A stretch of DNA of 64,000 nt, from positions 50,915 to 114,914 of the forward strand of contig JAFUIS010000013.1 of NCBI GenBank assembly GCA_017468365.1, read 5' to 3'. Within the stretch, counting starts at the first letter, position 1; every line of letters begins with the position of its first letter. The notes below the pieces were generated by a model, which worked only from the letters and a program-made list of their open reading frames with translations, searched no databases and was not told the DNA's origin. Below are positions 10,981 through 17,733 of this stretch, piece by piece. The DNA comes from Oscillospiraceae bacterium (GTDB taxonomy: Bacteria > Bacillota > Clostridia > Oscillospirales > Ruminococcaceae). Made by a program: the position numbers and the translations under genes.

Positions 10981-11063
10981 GATATTAGCGTCCCTTCATA
11001 GTGGTTATAAAAGTTTCAAACCATATTATAACATATTAATAAAAATAAATAAAGAGCTTTTTA

Positions 11064-11708
11064 TCAATATCCCAGATGTTCGCCTACAATAATAACTTTA
11101 ATGCGGTTCGGAATTCGCTGATAGCTCAAAAGGGTGTAGCTGCAGCAAATTCTTGCCGGGGATTTGCAGTCCATACAAACTCCGGTTTCTGCGCAGGGAG
11201 TTTTGCAGCCAAGGCGCTTTGCGTTTGCCGGAGCCGCAAGATTGCGAAGGCGGTCTTCAGCCGCGGCAATATCGGTGACTATCTTGTTGGTTCCGGCAAC
11301 AAGAATAACGTTCTTCGGTCCAAAGATTATGGGTGCAACGCGGGTGCCCGCGCCGTCAACGTTATAAATTTCGCCGTCTTCGGTGATGGCGTTTGCGCTG
11401 GCAAGAAAATAATCCGCAAAAAATGCTTCGCGTCTTGCCTTTTCAACCTCTTCCGGCGGAACAACGTGAGAATCGCAGTAATCATAATTTCCGTTTTCAA
11501 GCATGGAAATGATGCCCGTTTCGTGAAGGGTCCTTGAACCGCCCACTCTGCAAACGGAACCTTCCGGAATAAGGCTTTTCACAAGTTCAAGTGCCTCTGC
11601 GGAAGTTTTTACAAAATAAGCTTCCATTCTGTTTTTGCGAAGGTTTTCTGCGGTGCGCTCCGCGCGTTTTTCTTCGGTAAAAGCTACGTTTTTATCCATG
11701 GTGCTCAT
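11064..11708 (-). CDS. LUD-domain (LutC/YkgG-like) protein
   Basis: A 214-residue protein of the LUD (DUF162) family, related to the LutC subunit of lactate oxidation complexes. Family features seen are GGSRTLHETG, the FLASANAITEDGEIYNVDG segment, and KNVILVAGTNKIV. The C-terminal part carries six cysteines (CKTPCAETGVCMDC, then ICC), possibly a metal site. No lutA or lutB is nearby, so this is probably a stand-alone single-domain LUD protein whose substrate is unknown. The ATG at 11708 overlaps the stop of the HAD gene as ATGA, and an ATG three codons later fits the AAAGGA site slightly better. Confidence 0.85.
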   Translation of the reverse strand: MSTMDKNVAFTEEKRAERTAENLRKNRMEAYFVKTSAEALELVKSLIPEGSVCRVGGSRTLHETGIISMLENGNYDYCDSHVVPPEEVEKARREAFFADYFLASANAITEDGEIYNVDGAGTRVAPIIFGPKNVILVAGTNKIVTDIAAAEDRLRNLAAPANAKRLGCKTPCAETGVCMDCKSPARICCSYTLLSYQRIPNRIKVIIVGEHLGY

Positions 11709-12361
11709 TCCTTTCCCAAAACAATGTCAACAAGTTCAAGGGGCCCTTTTATTATGTAATCCGCACCCGCTTCGCAAAGTTCCTCTTCACCGCCGTAACC
11801 GTAAAGGCAGCCTACGGCCACGGTTTTGTTTTCGTGAGCACCGATCATGTCCATATCTCTGTCGCCGACCATATATACGTGCTCAAGCTCCTCTTCCTTA
11901 ACGCCAAGCCGCTCGAGCGAAAGCTTTATGATAGCCGGTTTGGTGTCAAGAGTCTTGTCAAGGGTTGCTCCGGAAACCACGTCAAAAAATTTGAGCATGC
12001 CGGTTTCTTCAAGGATAATTTTACATGCGTGCTCAGGTTTACAGGAAGCAAGCGCAATTTTGCAGCCGTGCTCATGAAGGGCGTTAAGCATTTCGTGAGT
12101 TCCTTCATAAGGAACGTTCTGGTGGATTCCGGTCACAAGGAATTTTTCACGGTATTTTGCAACAAGTTCCTCGCATTTTTCGCTGTCAAATCCATATTTT
12201 GCAAAGGTGTCGCGAAGGGGCGGACCTATGCAGCTGCGAAGTTTTTCCGGGTCGTTTTCTTCAAGTCCCACGGAAGCAAGAGCATATTTTATGCAGCTTG
12301 TGATTCCCTCATAAGGATCGTTAAGGGTGCCGTCAAGGTCAAAAAGAACGTATTTAGTCAT
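11705..12361 (-). CDS. HAD-superfamily phosphatase, phosphoglycolate phosphatase-like
   Basis: A 218-residue haloacid dehalogenase hydrolase that probably removes phosphate from a small metabolite. Motif I is DLDGTLNDP (Asp nucleophile and acid/base), motif II is LASCKPE, motif III lies near LDTKPAII and motif IV is VGDRDMDM, with a helical cap in between. It looks like the Gph/5'-nucleotidase-type subgroup, and substrate cannot be told from sequence. It overlaps the following LUD gene by four bases (ATGA). Confidence 0.88.
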   Translation of the reverse strand: MTKYVLFDLDGTLNDPYEGITSCIKYALASVGLEENDPEKLRSCIGPPLRDTFAKYGFDSEKCEELVAKYREKFLVTGIHQNVPYEGTHEMLNALHEHGCKIALASCKPEHACKIILEETGMLKFFDVVSGATLDKTLDTKPAIIKLSLERLGVKEEELEHVYMVGDRDMDMIGAHENKTVAVGCLYGYGGEEELCEAGADYIIKGPLELVDIVLGKE

Positions 12362-12384
12362 GTTTTTCTCCCCAAGTTTAAGAT

Positions 12385-12412
12385 AAAAGGCGTTTCAGTC
12401 GCTGAAACGCCT
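12385..12412 (-). terminator. Terminator after aspS
   Basis: 11-bp stem AGGCGTTTCAG/CTGAAACGCCT with a 3-base loop, followed on the minus strand by TTTTATCTT. The HAD gene starts just beyond, so termination may be partial. Confidence 0.7.
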
Positions 12413-12420
12413 CAAAATCA

Positions 12421-14199
12421 TTATTCTTCTTCTTTTTTAACAATGACGATGTGAAGCTCATCAAGGTTCTTCTGATCAACCTCGGTGGGACACTGGGTCA
12501 TAAGTTCGCTTGCGGTCTGTACCTTCGGGAAAGCGATAACGTCGCGGATGGAAGGACGGTCAAGCATGAGCATTACCATACGGTCAAGGCCGAAAGCCAT
12601 GCCGCCGTGGGGCGGTACACCGTATTTTTCAGCATCAAGAAGGAATCCGAAACGTGCCTGAGCAACTTCTTCGGAAAGACCGAGAGCCTGGAGCATCTTG
12701 TCCTGAACTTCGGTGTCGCTGATACGAATGGAACCGCCGCCGAGTTCACAGCCGTTGAGCACCATGTCATATGCTCTTGCGTAGCAGTCGCCGGGGTCGG
12801 TCATAAGTTTGTCCTCGTCGCCGAATCTGGGGCAGGTGAAGGGGTGATGTTTTGCCATCCAGCGGTTTTCCTCGTCGCTCCACTCGAAAAGCGGGAAGTC
12901 GGTTACCCAAAGGAAGTTATAGGTGCCTTTGGGAATAAGGTCAAGGCGTTTTCCAAGTTCAAGACGGAGTGCGCCGAGAGCATCAAAAACAATGTCGTTT
13001 CTGCTGTCCGCAACAATGAAGAGAACGTCGCCGGTCTCTGCGCCGAGTCTTTCGCGGATAGCGGTTTTTTCTTCCTCGGTAAGGAACTTCTCATAACTGG
13101 AAGTTTCGCCGTCAGGAGTAAGTCTGGTCCATGCAAGACCTTTTGCTTTATAAAGTTTTACGACCTCAACAAGTTTGTCGATTTCTTTTCTGGTGAAAAC
13201 AGAAGCTGCGCCTTTTGCGTTGATTGCGCGGACGGAACCTTTTTCAAGAGCGCCGGCAAAAACTTTGAATTCACAGTTCTTAAGAAGGTCGGAAAGGTCG
13301 CAAAGTTCAAGTCCAAAACGGGTATCCGGTTTGTCGGAACCGAATCTTGCCATTGCTTCGTTATAGGTAAGTCTTTCGAAAGGAGTGGGAACGTCATAAT
13401 TAAGAACGTCCTTGAAAACGCGTTTAACAAGACCTTCGTTAATGGTCATAACGTCGTTTTCGTCAACAAAGCTCATCTCCATATCGATCTGGGTAAATTC
13501 GGGCTGACGGTCAGCGCGAAGGTCCTCGTCGCGGAAGCATCTTGCAATCTGCATATATCTGTCGCAGCCGGACATCATAAGAAGCTGCTTATAAAGCTGG
13601 GGGCTCTGGGGAAGAGCATAGAAGCAGCCGGGATGCACACGGGAAGGAACAAGATAGTCTCTTGCGCCTTCGGGAGTGGATTTGATAAGGTCGGGGGTCT
13701 CGATCTCCATAAATCCGTTTTCGTCGTAATAATCGCGCGCGGATTTTACGATTTTGTGGCGCATCATAAGGATATTCTGCATTTCGCCGCGGCGAAGGTC
13801 AAGATATCTGTATTTAAGACGAAGGTCCTCTTTTGCGTTGCAGTTGTCGCTGACTTCAAAAGGAGGGGTCTGGCTTTTTGCAAGAATGAAAAGTTCGGTG
13901 ACAAAAAGCTCAACAGCACCGGTGGAAATTTCGGTGTTGACGGATTCGCGTTTGCGGATAACGCCTTTTGCTTCAAGAACGAATTCAGCTCTTACGGAAG
14001 CTGCTTTTTCAAAAACTTCTTTGTCGGTGCCGTCGCCGAAAGCAAGCTGAAGAATGCCGCTTCTGTCGCGAAGGTCGATGAAGATAAGGTTGCCAAGGTC
14101 ACGGGTCTTTTGTGCCCAGCCGAAAACTACGGCTTCCTGACCGATATGGCTTTCGTTGAATTCACCGCAATAAGCGGTGCGGTTATAACCGTTGATCAT
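12421..14199 (-). CDS. aspS: Aspartyl-tRNA synthetase
   Basis: Class II synthetase that charges tRNA-Asp, 592 residues, the usual bacterial length. It has the N-terminal OB-fold anticodon domain (VFGWAQKTRDLGNLIFIDLRDRSG broken over residues 25-48), the catalytic core with motif 2 FRDEDLRADRQPEFTQ, the GAD insertion domain, and motif 3 AFGLDRMVML near the C-terminus. GGAGGAATATAA precedes the start. It lies 27 bases after hisS, the common hisS-aspS pair. Whether it is discriminating or non-discriminating was not resolved. Confidence 0.97.
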   Translation of the reverse strand: MINGYNRTAYCGEFNESHIGQEAVVFGWAQKTRDLGNLIFIDLRDRSGILQLAFGDGTDKEVFEKAASVRAEFVLEAKGVIRKRESVNTEISTGAVELFVTELFILAKSQTPPFEVSDNCNAKEDLRLKYRYLDLRRGEMQNILMMRHKIVKSARDYYDENGFMEIETPDLIKSTPEGARDYLVPSRVHPGCFYALPQSPQLYKQLLMMSGCDRYMQIARCFRDEDLRADRQPEFTQIDMEMSFVDENDVMTINEGLVKRVFKDVLNYDVPTPFERLTYNEAMARFGSDKPDTRFGLELCDLSDLLKNCEFKVFAGALEKGSVRAINAKGAASVFTRKEIDKLVEVVKLYKAKGLAWTRLTPDGETSSYEKFLTEEEKTAIRERLGAETGDVLFIVADSRNDIVFDALGALRLELGKRLDLIPKGTYNFLWVTDFPLFEWSDEENRWMAKHHPFTCPRFGDEDKLMTDPGDCYARAYDMVLNGCELGGGSIRISDTEVQDKMLQALGLSEEVAQARFGFLLDAEKYGVPPHGGMAFGLDRMVMLMLDRPSIRDVIAFPKVQTASELMTQCPTEVDQKNLDELHIVIVKKEEE

Positions 14200-14226
14200 T
14201 TATATTCCTCCGATACGGATAATTTA

Positions 14227-15582
14227 TCAGAAATTGATTTCAGGCGGGATGTTAAGGGGAGTAAGGTTGGAAACTCCTTCGCAAACAGCATCCTCCAGCG
14301 AACTGAAAACGTCGCCGAGTCTTGCGTCGTAAACATATTCGATAAGTTCGTCAAGTTCGACTTCCGCAGAACTTCCGTCGCCCATGTTTTTGATTTTTAC
14401 TTTTCCTTCCTCAAGTTCGGAATCGCCGATTATGCAGGAAAGTTTTGCGCCGATTTTGTCGGCATATTTCATCTGTGCCTTAACGCTTCTTCCGCAAAGG
14501 TCACATTCGGCCTTAAAACCTTCCGCGCGAAGAGAGTTTACAAGATTTGCGGCTTCAATGCTTGCCTTGGTTCCCATGGAACCGATGTAAATATCGCAGG
14601 CGCCTTCTTCCGGGAAGGAAACTCCGGTGTTCTCCATAAGGAGAAGAAGTCTTTCAAGACCCATTGCAAAACCGATGCTGGGGGTCTTGGGTCCGCCAAG
14701 AAGTTCGATAAGACCGTCATATCTTCCGCCGCCGCAGACGGTTCCCTGGGAACCGATGTTGGTGCTGACGAATTCAAAAACGGTGCGGGTGTAATAGTCA
14801 AGTCCGCGAACAATGGTCGGGTTGACTTTGTACTCTATATCAAGGGCGTCAAGACGCTCTTTGAGTTCATCAAAATGTGCCTGGCAATCGTCGCAAAGAT
14901 AATCGAGAATGACCGGTGCGTCCTCGCCGATTTTGTGACAGATGGGGCTCTTGCAGTCAAGAATACGCATGGGGTTGCGTTCAAGTCTGTCGCGGCAGGT
15001 TTCGCAAAGTTCCTCTTCGTGGCTGTGGAAATATTCCTTGAGAGCCTCGTTGTATTTAGCTCTGCATTCGGGGCAGCCGATGGAGTTTATCTCAAGCTCG
15101 ATTCCTTCGATCTGAAGCTGGTCAAAAATCTGGCTGACCATGGCTATCATCTCTGCATCAGCCGCAGGGGAAGCGGCGCCCACAAGTTCCGCACCGAACT
15201 GGTGGAATTCGCGAAGGCGGCCTGCCTGGGGTTTTTCATAACGGAAGCAGCTGGTAAGATAGCTTACCTTTGCGGGAAGCGCTCCGTTGAGGATTCCGTG
15301 TTCGATAAGAGTGCGCATGCAGCCTGCGGTGCCTTCCGGACGAAGAGTGATGGAACGTTCGCCTTTATCAAGAAAGGTGTACATTTCTTTCTGAACAACG
15401 TCGGTGGAATCGCCTACGCCGCGTGCAAAAAGTTCGGTGTGTTCAAAGGTAGGAAAACGGATTTCCTTAAAGCCGAAAGTTTCGGCAACCCTCATGGCAG
15501 TTTTTTCAACGTGCTGCCATTTTGCGCTCTGGTCAGGAAGAACGTCCTGAGTACCTCTGGGCGCTTTAGTAAGAATAGCCAT
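14227..15582 (-). CDS. hisS: Histidyl-tRNA synthetase
   Basis: Class II synthetase for tRNA-His, 451 residues. Visible are KAPRGTQDVLP at the N-terminus, LRPEGTAGCMR, motif 2 FRYEKPQAGRLREFHQFGAE, the histidine A motif GLDYYTRTVFE, GGGRYDGL, motif 3 GFAMGLERLLLL, and the C-terminal anticodon-binding domain. A cysteine-rich central insertion (CPECR, CETCRDR, CKSPIC, CDDC) looks like a zinc-binding module of the kind present in some Firmicutes HisS. It is the first gene of the hisS-aspS pair. Confidence 0.97.
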   Translation of the reverse strand: MAILTKAPRGTQDVLPDQSAKWQHVEKTAMRVAETFGFKEIRFPTFEHTELFARGVGDSTDVVQKEMYTFLDKGERSITLRPEGTAGCMRTLIEHGILNGALPAKVSYLTSCFRYEKPQAGRLREFHQFGAELVGAASPAADAEMIAMVSQIFDQLQIEGIELEINSIGCPECRAKYNEALKEYFHSHEEELCETCRDRLERNPMRILDCKSPICHKIGEDAPVILDYLCDDCQAHFDELKERLDALDIEYKVNPTIVRGLDYYTRTVFEFVSTNIGSQGTVCGGGRYDGLIELLGGPKTPSIGFAMGLERLLLLMENTGVSFPEEGACDIYIGSMGTKASIEAANLVNSLRAEGFKAECDLCGRSVKAQMKYADKIGAKLSCIIGDSELEEGKVKIKNMGDGSSAEVELDELIEYVYDARLGDVFSSLEDAVCEGVSNLTPLNIPPEINF

Positions 15583-15675
15583 AGAAAATACCTCTTATAT
15601 AATTCTGATTATAATAATCGAAAATAGTTATTTTAACTTATATTTTGTCAAAAACCGCATTATAAAGCCGTTTTA

Positions 15676-16068
15676 TCAGTGAACAAGTTCTCTCCAGTCG
15701 AGGTCGCCGCGTTCAAGCGCGTGGATAAGAGCCTCGGCAGTGGCGATGTTGGTTGCAACGGGAATGTTGTGAACGTCACAAAGACGAAGAAGGGTAGTAT
15801 AGTCCGCGTCGGGGTTCTGGTTCATGGGGTCGCGGAAGAAAAGAAGAAGGTCGATCTCGTTGCAGGCAATGCGGGAAGCAATCTGCTCACAGCCGCCGTG
15901 AGAACCGCTGAGGAATCTGGAAATTTTAAGTCCGGTGGAATCGGCAACAAGTTTGCCGGTTCTGGAAGTGGAACAGAGTTTATGTTTTCCAAGAATTCCG
16001 CAATAGGCGATGCAGAACTGGACCATAAGCTCTTTTTTGGTGTCCTGTGCAATGATTGCTATGTTCAT
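15676..16068 (-). CDS. mgsA: Methylglyoxal synthase-like protein with altered active site
   Basis: A 130-residue protein that aligns along its length with MgsA, which turns dihydroxyacetone phosphate into methylglyoxal. The fold landmarks (MNIAIIAQD, VQFCIAYCGIL, TGLKI, FFRDPMN, LLRLCDVHNIPVATNIATAE, DLDWRELVH) are clear. The catalytic motif GGDQQ of E. coli and B. subtilis is GGCEQ here (Cys60 for the catalytic Asp), and the PHxPD stretch with the conserved His is NPDAD. It therefore may not make methylglyoxal. The start at 16068 has AAAGGAGG. The gene follows minD by 15 bases, a pairing also seen near min genes in other Firmicutes. Confidence 0.85.
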   Translation of the reverse strand: MNIAIIAQDTKKELMVQFCIAYCGILGKHKLCSTSRTGKLVADSTGLKISRFLSGSHGGCEQIASRIACNEIDLLLFFRDPMNQNPDADYTTLLRLCDVHNIPVATNIATAEALIHALERGDLDWRELVH

Positions 16069-16083
16069 AAGCAAAACCTCCTT

Positions 16084-16815
16084 TTATTTAATGCCTAAAG
16101 GAATATATTTACCGCGGATCCTTTCAGAGAGGTCGCGGAAAGTTTTATAGTTGGGGCTTTCGAATTCAAGGGGAACGCCGCAGTCCATGGACTTTCTTAC
16201 AAAAGCGTCTTCCCAGATAACTCCGATGAGCTGAAGTTCGGAACCGTCGATAATTTCGTCAAGGTTATTTATGGGCGAAAGGTTCTTTGCCTTTTCGGGA
16301 CAGCGCTCAATAACAAGTCTGCGCTCCTTCACTCCGAGAGAAAGAAGTTTGGCGCCGGTTGCTCTTGCACCGCGAATGGAAGAAGGGTCCGGGGTGGCAA
16401 TAACGAGCGCCATGTCCGCAAAAGAAGCGGCGCTTTCAAAAATATCGCCCAATCCTGCAGGGCAGTCAAAAATGATATAATCAAAGTTTTTTCCAAGTTC
16501 GGAAACAACTTTTTTTATATCCTCTGCCGAAACCGAAACAGGTTTCAGCGAAGCGGGTATCAACGAAAGGTTTGGACAAAAACGGCAGTTATAAACGGCG
16601 TCTTTCGCTTCACATGAACCGCGAAGAATGTCGCCGAAGTCAAAAACAATCTCGTCCGTAAGACCAAGCGAAACGTCAAGATTTCGAAGTCCGCAGTCAA
16701 GTTCAAGAATGAGGACCGACTCTTTTCCTCCGGCAAGTGCCTCACCCAAAAAAACTGAAACGGTGGATTTTCCGGCGCCGCCTTTTCCAGAAGCAACAAG
16801 AATGTTTTTTGCCAT
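16084..16815 (-). CDS. minD: MinD/ParA-family ATPase
   Basis: A 243-residue deviant Walker ATPase. It has ASGKGGAGKST (signature Lys and P-loop Lys), LELDCGLRNLDVSLGL (switch I/A' region), and FDYIIFDCPAGLG (Walker B). MinD positions the division septum with MinC at the membrane. The final residues (SERIRGKYIPLGIK) do not form an obvious amphipathic membrane-targeting helix, and no minC or minE is next to it, so assignment to MinD and not to another ParA-like protein is probable, not certain. The start with GGGGTG upstream is at 16815. The TTGCAA promoter lies close by. Confidence 0.8.
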   Translation of the reverse strand: MAKNILVASGKGGAGKSTVSVFLGEALAGGKESVLILELDCGLRNLDVSLGLTDEIVFDFGDILRGSCEAKDAVYNCRFCPNLSLIPASLKPVSVSAEDIKKVVSELGKNFDYIIFDCPAGLGDIFESAASFADMALVIATPDPSSIRGARATGAKLLSLGVKERRLVIERCPEKAKNLSPINNLDEIIDGSELQLIGVIWEDAFVRKSMDCGVPLEFESPNYKTFRDLSERIRGKYIPLGIK

Positions 16816-16848
16816 TTTTTCACCCCTTTCCAATACTTATTCCATTTT

Positions 16849-16877
16849 ATTTTACCATATAATCAATAAAGTTGCAA
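16849..16877 (-). promoter_or_regulatory. Promoter of the minD-mgsA unit
   Basis: TTGCAA (16872-16877) and TAAAAT (16849-16854) on the minus strand with a 17-base spacer. Confidence 0.65.
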
Positions 16878-17022
16878 TAAGACGAAAGCGGATTTTATCC
16901 GTCGCTTTGTGCACTTTTTGCAAGAAAAATCGCAAAACAAAATTCTTCGAAAAATCTTCGCTTTTAAAGAATTTTTTAAATTGCCGTCGTTTAAAAATCA
17001 AAAATACTATGCAGCCGGAATA

Positions 17023-17050
17023 TTGCATTTTTTTGCCGTAATGCTATATT
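17023..17050 (+). promoter_or_regulatory. Probable promoter of the 61-residue gene
   Basis: TTGCAT (17023-17028) and TATATT (17045-17050), 16 bases apart. A TTGCGG-AAAA-CCGCAA hairpin follows at the start of the leader. Confidence 0.5.
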
Positions 17051-17097
17051 TTAGTTGCGGAAAACCGCAAAGAAAGTTTTGAAAAGAGGCTTAAAAA

Positions 17098-17283
17098 ATG
17101 AATGGCGACGGAAAATTTACCGTTATTCTGGTAATTGCGGCAATTATAATTTCTTTCTTTATGGCTATGGCTGATGGCGGCGGTTCAAGTTCGAGCAGCA
17201 GCGAACCCTGGCGTGACCTCGGAGTTTCCGAAAGGGAATATAAACAGGTCTATAATTATTATAAATACGGCGAATGGTCTTAA
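17098..17283 (+). CDS. Small single-pass membrane protein
   Basis: A 61-residue protein with a short polar start, one hydrophobic helix (about residues 8-25), a Gly/Ser linker (GGGSSSSSS) and a charged, tyrosine-rich tail (YKQVYNYYKYGEW). It has an AGAGG site, its own promoter and its own terminator, so it is a real transcription unit. I know of no function. The tail side of the membrane cannot be set from sequence alone. Confidence 0.65.
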   Translation: MNGDGKFTVILVIAAIIISFFMAMADGGGSSSSSSEPWRDLGVSEREYKQVYNYYKYGEWS

Positions 17284-17284
17284 A

Positions 17285-17322
17285 CAAAAAAAACGGGCAC
17301 CTTACGGTACCCGTTTTTTTAT
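17285..17322. terminator. Bidirectional terminator
   Basis: ACGGGCACC/GGTACCCGT stem with one mismatch and a four-base loop, A-run on the left and T-run on the right. It separates the small membrane protein gene from the HIT gene. Confidence 0.85.
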
Positions 17323-17332
17323 TGTCTTTAAA

Positions 17333-17671
17333 TCAGCCCGGAGGCCAGCCAAGGTTTCTTCCGGCAAGAACGTGGAAATGAAGGTGAGGAACGGTCTGTC
17401 CAGCGTCAACGCCGTAGTTGGTTACAACGCGATAGCTTTCTATTCCCTGTTCCTTTGCGATTTTTGCGATTACCTCAAAGATATAAGCGACAATGCCGCT
17501 GTTCTCTTCGGTGATAACGCCTGCGCCGGTGATGTGCTCCTTGGGAATAACAAGAAAATGAGTAGGGGCCTGGGGGTCGATGTCGTTGAAGGCAAGAACT
17601 TTCTCGTCTTCATAAACTTTGCTGCTGGGAATGATTCCCGCGGCAATTTTACAGAAAAGGCAGTCTTCCAT
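17333..17671 (-). CDS. HIT-family nucleotide hydrolase
   Basis: A 112-residue histidine-triad protein of the HINT type, which hydrolyses AMP-linked phosphoramidates in characterised members. The triad HLHFHVLAG (about residues 96-104) and the N-terminal CLFCKIAAG zinc-type motif are both intact, as is the HFLVIPKEHI segment. I chose ATG 17671 because of the AAGGAG site upstream, while a longer frame to 17716 adds an unlikely basic leader. It follows alaS after 62 bases and could be co-transcribed. Confidence 0.93.
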   Translation of the reverse strand: MEDCLFCKIAAGIIPSSKVYEDEKVLAFNDIDPQAPTHFLVIPKEHITGAGVITEENSGIVAYIFEVIAKIAKEQGIESYRVVTNYGVDAGQTVPHLHFHVLAGRNLGWPPG

Positions 17672-17733
17672 AAAGATAACGCTCCTTTCTAAAATATCCG
17701 AACGGGCGGATAGCATCCGCCCCTGCGGTTCAA

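Noticed and set aside
12451-15627. A 1058-codon open frame on the plus strand
   Set aside because: It lies wholly opposite aspS and hisS, which are clear full-length genes. Biased codon use in those genes leaves the opposite frame open. It has no ribosome site or family likeness.
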